Below are positions 10,167-18,280 of a DNA stretch of 48,407 bases, piece after piece (position 1 is the stretch's first letter; every line of letters starts with the position of its first letter). Under the pieces are notes generated by a model. That model was not told the origin of the DNA and made no database searches. It saw only the letters and a list, made by a program, of their open reading frames with translations. The DNA is taken from contig NZCK01000018.1 of the NCBI GenBank assembly GCA_002688265.1, positions 1-48,407 on the forward strand. The letters run 5' to 3'. Origin of the DNA: an archaeon. Its GTDB lineage: Archaea > Nanobdellota > Nanobdellia > Woesearchaeales > GW2011-AR9. A program made the position numbers and the translations under genes.

Positions 10167-10918
10167 CAACACAAGAATTAATGATTCAAAGCACAAGAGG
10201 AATTAAGTTAGCAGCCACGTTTTATCCAAGTAAAGATCCAAGAAACAAAGATAAGGCAATAATTTTTTGTCATGGCTTCACTTCAAATAAAGATCGAGAG
10301 AGACACATTCAAAACGCAGAAACTTTACATCAAGCAAGCTACACAGTAATCAGATTTGATTTTGGAGGTTGTGGGAAAAGTGAGGGTGCAGATATTTTAG
10401 TTGCAGGTCAGGTTGAAGATTTACATAGTATAATTGCTTTTCTTAAAACAAAAGGTTTCTCAAGATTTGCTCTGGTAGCTGAGAGTCTTGGTGCATTGAT
10501 TGCACTTAAAAGTTTCAATAAAGATATTATTACAATAGTTTTGTGGGTTCCAGTAACTGATGAAGTAGATTCTACCTTAGAGAAGTTTATCATAAAACGG
10601 AATGAATCTGTAACTGAACATAATGAAGATTTTGTTGTGCATAAAAAAGATGGACGCATGCATAAAATCCCAAAAAATTATTTTGAAGAGAGGCAAACAA
10701 TCAACCAACAAGAGTTATGTGAAAATATGACTTGTCCTGTATTAATTATTCATGGTGATGAAGACACTACGGTTCCTTTAGAAATGTCAAAACGAGCTAT
10801 CCAATACTTTTCAAGAGAGTCCAAATTAGAAATTATTGAAGGCATGGATCATAAATTAAAAGGATTTGAAGATAAGGTAATAGAGTTAACAAAGGAATGG
10901 ATGATAAAACATTTCTAA
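10163..10918 (+). CDS. Alpha/beta hydrolase (serine aminopeptidase S33-like)
   Basis: This 251-residue alpha/beta-hydrolase has its parts in the usual order: oxyanion-hole strand IIFCHGFTSNKD, nucleophile elbow AESLGAL (Ser108; the usual first Gly of GxSxG is Ala here), acid IHGDEDTTVP (about Asp198) and His in GMDHKLKG (about His231). It is probably a cytoplasmic esterase, acyl hydrolase or peptidase; the substrate is unknown. It overlaps the preceding orphan gene by ATGA and so is co-translated with it. Length is typical of compact S33/Hydrolase_4 proteins. Confidence 0.9.
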   Translation: MTTQELMIQSTRGIKLAATFYPSKDPRNKDKAIIFCHGFTSNKDRERHIQNAETLHQASYTVIRFDFGGCGKSEGADILVAGQVEDLHSIIAFLKTKGFSRFALVAESLGALIALKSFNKDIITIVLWVPVTDEVDSTLEKFIIKRNESVTEHNEDFVVHKKDGRMHKIPKNYFEERQTINQQELCENMTCPVLIIHGDEDTTVPLEMSKRAIQYFSRESKLEIIEGMDHKLKGFEDKVIELTKEWMIKHF

Positions 10919-10997
10919 AAGCATTTACCTTATATCTCCACTACCCACTGGTCACCTTCAGCTACAGTTTATATCTTTCTTTGTAGACGTAAAATAT

Positions 10998-11687
10998 ATG
11001 AATACTGAACTAGCTGAATTTTTAGGAATTATGTTTGGTGATGGTTGTTTGTCTAGAAATGCTAAAGCAAGAATGATCTATATTTGTGGTCATAAGGAAG
11101 ATGATCTTGTTTATCATCAAACAATAACTTTGCCTTTGTTGAAAAAATTATTTAATAAGGATGCAATAATTGGATTTAGAAAAAAGGAAAATGCTCTGTT
11201 CATAAAATTTTCAGATAAAGAAATATTCAATTTTCTAAAGCAATATCTTCCTGTTGGGAGAAAATACGAATCGATGAGAATACCTAAAGAAATATTACTA
11301 AAAAAAGAATACTTATTCGCCTTCTTCAGGGGCCTTATTGATACAGACGGTTGTATAGTGTTTAGCAAGCAGCATAAGAAGGAAGCATATTATCTTCGAA
11401 TTGAGTTATCTAGTAAATCAAAAGAATTTCTGTTAATATTGCTTCAGGAATTAAAGAAATATAATTTTTATGGTTCTGTAAGTCATAAAGGCAAACAAAA
11501 TTATCGATTAGAATTACCAGGAAGAAAGAATTTACAGAGATATATTCAAAACATAGATTTCCATAATCCAAAAATTCATAAAAAAATAAGAAAAAAAGCG
11601 TCCCGGATGGGATTTGAACCCATGATCCCGCGGTTAACAGCTTCACGGAAAGAGACCTTGTGGGGTCAACTTGATCGCGTGCTCTAG
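10998..11687 (+). CDS. LAGLIDADG homing endonuclease, free-standing
   Basis: This 229-residue protein has the two family motifs that form the helical dimer core and hold the metal-binding acids: LGIMFGDGCLS near residue 9 and FFRGLIDTDGCIVF near residue 110. These enzymes cut long, specific DNA sites and spread introns or inteins. It is not inside an intein or rRNA intron. A TATA-like TTTATATC lies about 28 nt before the ATG, pointing to leaderless expression. The last 28 or so codons (SRMGFEPMIPRLTASRKETL and on) are the antisense of the tRNA-Asn gene on the other strand, so the two genes converge and overlap by 88 nt. The tRNA locus may be its past or present target; this is inference. Confidence 0.9.
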   Translation: MNTELAEFLGIMFGDGCLSRNAKARMIYICGHKEDDLVYHQTITLPLLKKLFNKDAIIGFRKKENALFIKFSDKEIFNFLKQYLPVGRKYESMRIPKEILLKKEYLFAFFRGLIDTDGCIVFSKQHKKEAYYLRIELSSKSKEFLLILLQELKKYNFYGSVSHKGKQNYRLELPGRKNLQRYIQNIDFHNPKIHKKIRKKASRMGFEPMIPRLTASRKETLWGQLDRVL

Positions 11688-11705
11688 CCGCTGAGCCACC
11701 GGGAC
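11599..11705 (-). tRNA. tRNA-Asn(GUU) with non-canonical 34-nt intron
   Basis: The acceptor stem GTCCCGG/CCGGGAC, D-arm GCTC-AGCGGCTA-GAGC and T-arm ATGGG-TTCAAAT-CCCAT are perfect, and the discriminator is G as expected for Asn. The anticodon arm is restored only if bases 11642-11675 are removed: exon 1 ends CGCG (position 30) and exon 2 begins G-CTGTTAA-CCGCG, giving stem CGCGG/CCGCG and anticodon GTT. The intron therefore sits at 30/31 instead of the usual 37/38. Splice-site support is a 4-bp helix CACG/CGTG flanked by the 3-nt bulges CG^A and AA^G. A TATA box lies at about 11729-11740. The gene is overlapped antisense by the homing-endonuclease ORF. Confidence 0.92.
11642..11675 (-). other. 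tRNA-Asn intron at position 30/31
   Basis: This 34-nt archaeal tRNA intron starts ATCAAGTTGACC and ends TTTCCGTGAA. It holds a small internal hairpin (GACC-CCACAA-GGTC). The outer helix next to the bulges is weak, so the motif is a relaxed bulge-helix-bulge, as is common for non-canonical sites. Removing it gives a perfect five-pair anticodon stem; no other cut position does. Confidence 0.85.
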
Positions 11706-11728
11706 ACAAGAACTAAATCACCACAAAC

Positions 11729-11740
11729 TGTTTATAAAGT
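11729..11740 (-). promoter_or_regulatory. TATA box of tRNA-Asn
   Basis: On the minus strand ACTTTATAAACA lies about 25-30 nt upstream of the mature 5' end of tRNA-Asn, the usual archaeal TBP/TFB spacing. Confidence 0.6.
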
Positions 11741-11813
11741 TTTCTGAGATCCAATGGGGTCGAAGAAAGTTCGAAAATGTATACATTTTCGTAAATTTTG
11801 CTCTAGGAAGAAA

Positions 11814-12239
11814 CTATTTTTCTCCAGTTGAACCAAAACTACCAGCTGATCTACTGGTTTTATCCAATTCTTCAACTTCTACAATCTCTGGCTGCACAAC
11901 TGCTTGAATCAACATCTGTCCAATTTTATTGCCTTTCACAACTTCAAATGGCTTAGATCCAAGATTCTGAACTACAATTTTAATTTCTCCCCTATATCCT
12001 GAGTCAATGACTCCAGCTAGCATTGTGATTCCATGTTTAACAGCAAGGCCTGATTTATCCCAGATCAATCCTACATAACCAAAGGGAATTTTCATAACAA
12101 TACCAGTTGGCACCAAAACGCGGCTCCCAGCATCAATTATACAATCCTCTACTGCAAATAAATCCATTCCTGCATCCCCTGTGTGAGCAAAATTTGGTAA
12201 TTTTGCCTCAGAATTAATTTTTTGAATTTCTAATTTCAA
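11814..12239 (-). CDS. dut: dUTP diphosphatase (trimeric dUTPase)
   Basis: This 141-residue enzyme hydrolyses dUTP to dUMP and diphosphate, keeping uracil out of DNA and feeding thymidylate synthesis. The motifs appear in order: motif I GDAGMDLFA, motif II WDKSGLA, motif III GVIDSGYRGEI with the catalytic Asp and following Tyr, motif IV KIGQMLIQ, and the Gly-rich C-terminal motif V SAGSFGSTGEK that closes over the nucleotide. This is the homotrimeric form. It lies 21 nt downstream of the TrmI gene on the same strand, probably in one transcript. The usual RGxxGFGSTG tail is slightly changed to RSAGSFGSTG. Confidence 0.96.
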   Translation of the reverse strand: MKLEIQKINSEAKLPNFAHTGDAGMDLFAVEDCIIDAGSRVLVPTGIVMKIPFGYVGLIWDKSGLAVKHGITMLAGVIDSGYRGEIKIVVQNLGSKPFEVVKGNKIGQMLIQAVVQPEIVEVEELDKTSRSAGSFGSTGEK

Positions 12240-12260
12240 TTTAACACCACCTTAATCCAT

Positions 12261-12998
12261 TCACAACTTCCTAACAAACGCTAAAAAACCAGTATGCACT
12301 ATTTGGCTATGTACTGGACGCAAGATCTCTTTACCAACTTTCCAATCACGCTTCGAAATTTCAGTTAATTCAACTAATTTTAATGATTTGTATTCTCTTA
12401 AAGCATCAATGCAAGTTTTCATCTGCAAAATGTTTGGTAAATACACAACTAACCATCCTCCAAGGTTCAAAGCTTCTTCAACTTTTGCAAGCGCAAGATT
12501 AGGGTTAGGCAAATCAAGAGTGATTAAATCTAAATCAGCCTCAACTAATTCAGTAGCTACATCTCCTAGTTTTACAATTACATTATTTGCTCCAACTAAT
12601 TTTACATTTTTCTTAACAACTTCAATATGTTTTTGATTCGTATCATAACAAGTTACGGTTTTACATACGTTAGCAAGTGATAATGATAAAACTCCAGTTC
12701 CAGCTCCAGCATCTACACAAGAGGACTTACCATTCACTCCAGTTTTAGCAATAACATATCCAATATCTTTTTCTGTAACAATTTGTGGTCCTCGTGCAAA
12801 TTCTGCTTTCAGATCTGGCAAACTAGGATTGATTTTAGAAAACCTAACTTTTTTGCTACTGGTTACAACAGATACTAAAGAATCAAGCAAATCAGTAGAA
12901 CTAACAATTCCTTCTGTACAATGAAAGTCAGAGTCACAATCTTTTACAAAGTATTGCGATCCTGATTTGTGTGATACTAAGAGTATGTTATTTGTCAT
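12261..12998 (-). CDS. trmI: tRNA (adenine-57/58-N1)-methyltransferase TrmI family
   Basis: This 245-residue class I SAM methyltransferase has the TrmI arrangement: a small N-terminal beta domain, the linker RGPQIVTEKDIGYVIAKTGV, SAM motif I CVDAGAGTGVLSLSLA, acidic motif II CYDTN and the motif IV-like LDLPNP. The archaeal family methylates A57 and A58 of the T-loop, a step toward 1-methylinosine. The catalytic-loop DLPNP resembles DLPEP of TrmI. A TATA-like TTTATAAA about 25 nt before the ATG suggests leaderless expression. dut follows 21 nt downstream. The exact target (A57, A58 or both) cannot be read from the sequence. Confidence 0.88.
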   Translation of the reverse strand: MTNNILLVSHKSGSQYFVKDCDSDFHCTEGIVSSTDLLDSLVSVVTSSKKVRFSKINPSLPDLKAEFARGPQIVTEKDIGYVIAKTGVNGKSSCVDAGAGTGVLSLSLANVCKTVTCYDTNQKHIEVVKKNVKLVGANNVIVKLGDVATELVEADLDLITLDLPNPNLALAKVEEALNLGGWLVVYLPNILQMKTCIDALREYKSLKLVELTEISKRDWKVGKEILRPVHSQIVHTGFLAFVRKL

Positions 12999-13076
12999 AG
13001 GGTGAGTAAGAATGCTAATACTTTATAAAAATTCACTTCAGAAAAATATAGAAAAAAAATAAAATAAAAACAAAAT

Positions 13077-14537
13077 TTATTTCTTCTTAAGACCTACCAT
13101 TAATAGAGCCATTATAGCAAGTACCACTAAGATGATTAGAGCAACAGTTAAGCCTAACTCTACATCACTACTGGTATAACTCTTTTCAACAGTTGAAACT
13201 TTTTCTGAGCTAGATTCTACACTTTCTTCAGAATCTGATGAGTCATCGCTTGCTGCAGTTTCATCTACTTCATCGTCACTGAAAGTGATAGTTTCAACTT
13301 CAGTGTCAGAGTCATCTGTACTATCTTCAGTAGTTGTTTCTTCTTCTACAGAACAAGTTACTTCTACTGAAACTTCGTCGGTGTATGCTAAGTCATCTCC
13401 GTCATAGTAACCTCGAACAGTAATGTCATATTCGCCTTCTGCTTGGTCATCTGCAACAAAGAATTGGAAAGATACTGTTTCTTCGTTCTCATCAGCATCA
13501 TGCCCATAACTTAAGTCAAAAGTGGTATCATCATCAACACCAAGTTCTTCTCCGTCAACTGCTAGGAAGAAATCATTTTGTTTGTCGGATCCGTAGTTGG
13601 TAACATCCACTGTTAATCCAAAACTATCTCCACAAGAAACCACTTCAGGGTATACTGTCATATCATCGATTCGAACATCTTCGTCTTCTCTCTCAACATT
13701 CAAATTCGCAACCCATTCAACAGAATATTCTGCTCCACTTTCATCTTGAGCTTCAACTGTGATGATTAGTTCATAATCATCTCCTTCTTCAGCATCTATT
13801 GGAACATCAAATTCTATTCCAGCATCTTCGTCGTTTTCATTAAGTTCATCTCCTGCATCAAGATCAAAGTTAACATCTTCATCAATATCATCTCCAAAGT
13901 CACTGTCATCAAGTTCAATTGTGATATCAAATTCCATGTCTCCATCATCAAAGTCACTATCAAACAAGTTATCTATATTGAAGTACAAAGTTACTTCATC
14001 ACCTGGTGTAATGTCAACGTCAGAGTCATCATCTGCGCTATCATCTAAATCCATACTATCTTCTTCACTGTCATCAATATAGAAGAAAACTTCGATCATA
14101 TCGAACATGGAACCCACATTAGCGCCAAAGCTTTCTGTACTGGTTGGCCCAGAGAGTAAAGTAATATCTAAATCAAAAATATCAGAATAGTTTCCTTCAT
14201 CGAACAAATTAGATACATCAACTGTGATGTCTACAGTTACAGTTGTGCTCGCATTTACTTCTAAATCAAAGCTAGCATCATTGCTGTCTGCAAATTCTAC
14301 AGTGTAATCTGCATCGTTACTAGTTAGTTCTAGAGTAACGGATTCATTATCTTCGCCTGTATTTTTCAATTCAATATCAAAACTAACAGACACAGTGTCA
14401 TCATTATCATCATCTAGCTCTTGGTAATCATAGCTAAAACTTGTTGCTTGATCTGCTGCGAGTTCTACATCAGCTAAACCAAAAGGTACAAGTAATCCAA
14501 TTGCTAGAACCAAAAGCACTAAAATTTTCAAATTCAT
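13077..14537 (-). CDS. Acidic S-layer-like secreted protein with C-terminal anchor
   Basis: This 486-residue protein has an N-terminal signal peptide (ending near GLADVELAAD), then extremely Asp/Glu-rich beta-sandwich segments resembling CARDB/NEW3-type Ig-like repeats (SFDIELKNTGEDNESVTLEL; LTVDVTNYGSDKQNDFFLAV). A Ser/Glu/Asp-rich stalk, one C-terminal membrane helix (about residues 462-483) and a KKK stop-transfer tail follow. The layout is that of a surface-layer or major envelope protein. The leader has a TATA near 14618, a roughly 50-nt 5' UTR and a strong GGGGGA Shine-Dalgarno, which fits high expression. The S-layer role is inferred from architecture only. Its anchor helix makes it a conceivable archaeosortase substrate. 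Confidence 0.8.
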   Translation of the reverse strand: MNLKILVLLVLAIGLLVPFGLADVELAADQATSFSYDYQELDDDNDDTVSVSFDIELKNTGEDNESVTLELTSNDADYTVEFADSNDASFDLEVNASTTVTVDITVDVSNLFDEGNYSDIFDLDITLLSGPTSTESFGANVGSMFDMIEVFFYIDDSEEDSMDLDDSADDDSDVDITPGDEVTLYFNIDNLFDSDFDDGDMEFDITIELDDSDFGDDIDEDVNFDLDAGDELNENDEDAGIEFDVPIDAEEGDDYELIITVEAQDESGAEYSVEWVANLNVEREDEDVRIDDMTVYPEVVSCGDSFGLTVDVTNYGSDKQNDFFLAVDGEELGVDDDTTFDLSYGHDADENEETVSFQFFVADDQAEGEYDITVRGYYDGDDLAYTDEVSVEVTCSVEEETTTEDSTDDSDTEVETITFSDDEVDETAASDDSSDSEESVESSSEKVSTVEKSYTSSDVELGLTVALIILVVLAIMALLMVGLKKK

Positions 14538-14714
14538 AATTTATTCCCCCAACTTTGTTGTTTATAGAGTTAAATATGTATTAATTCTTGAGTAGTTATC
14601 TGTGGTGCTTGCAGTTATATAAAGTTTGTGTAGAAATAATGCCTCTTTTTGTAGTGCTAGCGGACCATAATCAGAAAGCTTCAAACAAAGAAAACTAAAA
14701 AACAATAAAAAAAT

Positions 14715-15272
14715 TCACCTAGTTCCCATATAAAAGAATTTTTCAATAGAAACGTCAGTATCATTATATCCTCCACTGCGAGGGTGATCTCCTCCTTGGG
14801 GGTTAGTTGAAGTGGATTCTACAGGAGCAGCTGGTGCTTCTGTGGGCGCATGGTTTGGATTTGTTGTTTGAGTAGGGGCTGCTTGTGCTACAGGCCTTGC
14901 AGCCAATTCTTGTATTTTCCGTTTCATGCCAATAATTTCCTGTTCCATTCTATTGATTTTTTCTTGAAAGCTTTTTATTGTTGAAACCATGAATGTGCTG
15001 TTTTTCTGTAAGATTTCTGATATCTTTTCTTCACTAAGGTTAGTTCTAAGAGTTGATTGAGTATCTTCTGCTTCTGTTATTTCATTGGCAGTTTCTTCTG
15101 GTTTTGCTTGCAAACTCCCTTGTTGCATTTGAGAGGGATCAATTGCGCTATGGTCTTCCACGTTAAAGATTCTGCGTGCTTGTGCTACGGCATCTTCACG
15201 TCCATCGGCGAGGCCCTGTCTTTCTAGTTCGAGTGCTAAATTGTTAATTCTTTGAATTTTTTCTACGTCCAT
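14715..15272 (-). CDS. Hypothetical coiled-coil protein
   Basis: This 185-residue soluble protein belongs to no family I can name. The N-terminus is helical (LALELERQGLADGREDAVAQ), a linker rich in E/T/Q follows, then a strong coiled coil near residues 80-125 (SFQEKINRMEQEIIGMKRKI), a Pro/Ala/Thr-rich disordered stretch and a conserved-looking tail ending SIEKFFYMGTR. A GGTGG Shine-Dalgarno lies just before the ATG. It sits between the S-layer-like gene and a small membrane-protein gene, all on the minus strand. The function is unknown; a scaffolding or oligomerising role is a guess from the coiled coil. Confidence 0.78.
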   Translation of the reverse strand: MDVEKIQRINNLALELERQGLADGREDAVAQARRIFNVEDHSAIDPSQMQQGSLQAKPEETANEITEAEDTQSTLRTNLSEEKISEILQKNSTFMVSTIKSFQEKINRMEQEIIGMKRKIQELAARPVAQAAPTQTTNPNHAPTEAPAAPVESTSTNPQGGDHPRSGGYNDTDVSIEKFFYMGTR

Positions 15273-15486
15273 TTTTCCACCTTTTCATTAATATTGATCA
15301 AATAAATGTAATTTTATGATAAGAGAAGCAGTACCATCCACTTCTGATGTTAATTTCTGCATTCTTTAGTTAATAATGTTTTCTGTACTAGAATAGTTGA
15401 GTATTATTATAAAGTCTTTTTACAAGACAAAGAGAAAAATAATAAGAAAAAGAAACTAAAAAATAATTAAATAAAATTATTTGTTT

Positions 15487-15633
15487 TTATCCACAAACCG
15501 GCATTTGAAATGGAATAATTCCTGCGTTTCCCATGTATGTTAGTGCCAAACCTACAACTATTCCTAAAATTAAACCATAAACGAAAAATTTGAACTCAAT
15601 CATCCCTAATTGTGCTTTTTTGTTAAAAACCAT
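15487..15633 (-). CDS. Small membrane protein of 48 aa (not in ORF track)
   Basis: The minus strand encodes a 48-residue protein beginning MVFNKKAQLGMIEFKF and ending PFQMPVCG. One membrane helix (FVYGLILGIVVGLALTYMG) follows the charged KKAQ...E start. An excellent Shine-Dalgarno (AGGTGAT) sits at the right distance before the ATG, which with the clean hydrophobic helix argues that it is real. The KKAQ plus Glu about five residues later recalls class III (prepilin-like) signal sequences, but the mature part would be only about 43 residues. The function is unknown. I have an impression, not a search result, that similar short proteins recur in DPANN genomes. Confidence 0.75.
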   Translation of the reverse strand: MVFNKKAQLGMIEFKFFVYGLILGIVVGLALTYMGNAGIIPFQMPVCG

Positions 15634-15831
15634 TTTATCACCTACTAATTTACAAATTTATTAGTAAAATGAAGCCAATCTTCGTATATAAGGGTTGCGG
15701 TGAGCATTTTTTATTATTTCCCACACAAACACCAAAAGATTTATAAACAAACTGCGTCCAAGCTATATAAAACTAACGATTAAGGTTCTAACCAATTCAT
15801 AATAAAATACGAATACAGTGAGGAATGTACC

Positions 15832-16755
15832 ATGCGAAAGAATGCCATCAAAGAATGTCCGGATTGCGGAAGTAAAGATATTCATCGAAATAGTGACAAG
15901 GGTGAAGTAACTTGTCGTGAATGTGGTTTAGTTTTAGAAGATCGAATGATCGATTTTGGACAAGAGTGGCGTAGTTTTGATGATGACCGTGGTGGTGATC
16001 GAAGACGTACTGGTGCACCAAGTAGTCAAACTAGTTTTGATCAGGGAATGGGTACTGAAATTGGGACTACTTCTGATTATTATAAGTTGGGTGGATCTAA
16101 TAAGGACAAATTTTTCCGTTTAAGGAAATGGCAATACAGAATCTCAACTGCAATTGAGCGAAATCTAAAAGTTGCACTTGCAGAATTAAAGAGAGTATCT
16201 TCTTACTTAAAACTTCCAAAACAAGTTGAAGAAGAGGCAGCAAGAATTTATCGTTTAGCTGTTCAGAAAGGCCTTGTGCGAGGAAGATCAATGGAGAGTG
16301 TAGTTGCTGGAGCTCTTTACGCCGCGTGCAGACGTCACGAAGTTCCAAGAACACTTGATGAAATGGGTGAAGCTAGTGGTATTGAGAAGAAAGAGATCGG
16401 AAGAACTTATAGGTTTATTACAAGAGAATTAGAGATCAGTATTAGGCCAAGTAATCCTAGTGATTATATTCCAAGATTCGCATCTGCTCTAAAACTGTCA
16501 CCTGAAACACAGAGTAAATCAGTAGAAATACTTGAGCACGCAAGAGACATAGAACTAACTTCTGGCCGTGGTCCAACTGGAATTGCTGCAGCTGCTCTTT
16601 ATGTAGCATCTTTAATTCACGGAGAAAAAAGAACTCAGCGTGAAGTTGCCGATGTAGCGGGTGTTACTGAAGTTACGATAAGAAACCGGTATAAGGAGCT
16701 CATCAAGAGATTAAACCTTGCAAAAGAAGTAGAGAAGATGAAGAATAAGAAATGA
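15832..16755 (+). CDS. tfb: Transcription initiation factor IIB (TFB)
   Basis: This 307-residue general transcription factor bridges TBP-bound TATA DNA and RNA polymerase. The N-terminal zinc ribbon uses Cys9, Cys12, Cys28 and Cys31 (CPDCGSKDI...CRECGLVL). The B-reader/linker (EWRSFDDDRGGDRRRTGAP) follows, then two cyclin repeats, the second including GIAAAALYVASLIHGEKRTQ and a helix-turn-helix TEVTIRNRYKEL that reads the BRE. Length is typical. GCTATATAAAAC around 15761 is a good BRE/TATA candidate, and GTGAGGA just before the ATG is a Shine-Dalgarno, so this gene has a roughly 50-nt leader instead of being leaderless. Confidence 0.98.
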   Translation: MRKNAIKECPDCGSKDIHRNSDKGEVTCRECGLVLEDRMIDFGQEWRSFDDDRGGDRRRTGAPSSQTSFDQGMGTEIGTTSDYYKLGGSNKDKFFRLRKWQYRISTAIERNLKVALAELKRVSSYLKLPKQVEEEAARIYRLAVQKGLVRGRSMESVVAGALYAACRRHEVPRTLDEMGEASGIEKKEIGRTYRFITRELEISIRPSNPSDYIPRFASALKLSPETQSKSVEILEHARDIELTSGRGPTGIAAAALYVASLIHGEKRTQREVADVAGVTEVTIRNRYKELIKRLNLAKEVEKMKNKK

Positions 16756-16796
16756 TTGTTTTTTTAATCTCTATTAATTATTCTAAAAAATAAGAA

Positions 16797-17171
16797 ATGT
16801 TGAAAATGGATCTCCTAAAAGGATTATTTTCTTACCATACAAAAGTTACTCCTCCACCAACTCCAGATTGTTGGGTAACTCATGAAAGAACAATGCAAGT
16901 TAGATCTTATGTTCCAGATAACACTGCAACATCTGATAACAATGGTCAACAAAACTTACCTCAATTTCTTCATTTAGTTGCACCTGGTGTAGAAGAATTG
17001 TTAAACTACACTCATTTTCTAAGGGGCAATCAAGCAGAACAATTATTTGCAGATTTAGGTATTTCATCTCCGCAAGAATTATTAGGAGAGGAGTTTATAG
17101 TATTGTATTCTGGCTTATCAGTAGTTGGAATTGAAACATCAAACGGAACAGTATTCAAAGGTGCAAATTAA
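16797..17171 (+). CDS. Hypothetical protein, coupled to HIT protein
   Basis: This 124-residue protein is not one I recognise. It has no membrane helix. The sequence has a Pro-rich start (TPPPTPDC), a helical middle (GVEELLNYTHFLRGNQAEQL) and a beta-rich end (EEFIVLYSGLSVVGIETSNG). The start may be ATG 16797 or 16806. Its stop overlaps the next start (TAATG), indicating coupling with the tandem-HIT gene. It follows tfb by 41 nt and may be in the same transcript. The function is unknown. Confidence 0.7.
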   Translation: MLKMDLLKGLFSYHTKVTPPPTPDCWVTHERTMQVRSYVPDNTATSDNNGQQNLPQFLHLVAPGVEELLNYTHFLRGNQAEQLFADLGISSPQELLGEEFIVLYSGLSVVGIETSNGTVFKGAN

Positions 17172-18247
17172 TGAACATCACACCAGAAATGAAGGCCCAG
17201 CTTAAAGAACAAGCTAAACAATGTATTCACTGTAAATTAATCAGTGGAGAACAACCTGGTGCTAAAACAATTTTCAAAGACAACAATACTGTTGCAATGC
17301 TTGATATTTATCCTTTTGTCAAAGGACATGCTTCTTTTATGACTAAAGACCATTATCCAATGCCAGCTTACATTCCTGGTGATGAGTTCACTCATTTATT
17401 CGCACTTATTCCAGGGTTAGCTAAAGCTATGCAGAAGGCTACAGTGAGTAGAGGTTTCAACGTCTTCATTGCAGTGGGCGGTGCAGCGGGGCAGATGTCT
17501 CCGCATTTTTTAGTACATTTGCTACCAAGGGATCCTGATGACAATAAGAGCCAGTTCATTTTCAAAGGAAAAGATAGTATGGATGATGGGACTATCAAGA
17601 TGCTAGCCCAGAATATGCCGATTATGATGAATAACCATTTTGGCAGACATCCTAACAATTGGCATACAGGTAAGGGCAATGTTCCGGCCTACCTCTCCAA
17701 AATTTACGAACAAGATAATGTAATTTACGAAGATGAGCAAGTTCTTTGTGTAGCGCCAAGCAAAAGCCATGGTAAAGCTCACCTTATAGTTTACAGTAAA
17801 GATGAAGAGAAAGACATTAGAAAACTTAGTCAAGAACAGAGCAGTCATCTTTTCTTTGCAGCTAGTTTCGCGAGCACTGCAGTGTTTGAAGGACTTAAGT
17901 GTCACGCAACTAATATTGTTTTAAAATCAAATCAGAGTCCTGACAATCCTAGTGAAAGATTGGCTGTGCATGTTTTTGGGAGATGGGATAAGGATGGATT
18001 AGAAAAGATGAATTGGCAAGCAAAACAAACTCAGGACAATTTGGATTCTTTACAAAAAGATATTAAGAGTAATACTTTGGTAATTAAGTATAAGGGAAAG
18101 AAGAAAGAGGCAGCAAAACCAGTAGAACCAAAAGTCCCAGTCCATTCTATAGCTCCAAAAGTTACAACAATTTCTAAGAAGAAAAAACAGGTTGCTGGTT
18201 CTGTTCATGCTGAGATTATGAAAGCAATAGAAAGAGCAAAGAAGTAA
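17171..18247 (+). CDS. Tandem HIT-domain protein with degenerate active sites
   Basis: This 358-residue protein contains two HIT-like modules. The first (residues about 15-125) begins with a CIHC zinc-type motif and has PHFLVHLLPR where a HIT hydrolase has HxHxHxxPR; the middle His, the nucleophile, is Leu. The second (about 175-290) keeps KSHGKAHLIVYS but ends with SERLAVHVFGR, again without the His triad. A basic, Lys-rich tail (GKKKEAAKPVEPKVPVHS and KKKKQ) follows. HIT proteins normally hydrolyse nucleotide phosphoramidates or dinucleotides; this one may be a binding protein only. It is coupled (TAATG) to the small orphan gene upstream. Confidence 0.82.
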   Translation: MNITPEMKAQLKEQAKQCIHCKLISGEQPGAKTIFKDNNTVAMLDIYPFVKGHASFMTKDHYPMPAYIPGDEFTHLFALIPGLAKAMQKATVSRGFNVFIAVGGAAGQMSPHFLVHLLPRDPDDNKSQFIFKGKDSMDDGTIKMLAQNMPIMMNNHFGRHPNNWHTGKGNVPAYLSKIYEQDNVIYEDEQVLCVAPSKSHGKAHLIVYSKDEEKDIRKLSQEQSSHLFFAASFASTAVFEGLKCHATNIVLKSNQSPDNPSERLAVHVFGRWDKDGLEKMNWQAKQTQDNLDSLQKDIKSNTLVIKYKGKKKEAAKPVEPKVPVHSIAPKVTTISKKKKQVAGSVHAEIMKAIERAKK

Positions 18248-18280
18248 AAACAATAAAAAGAAACAAATAAATCAAAAAAT

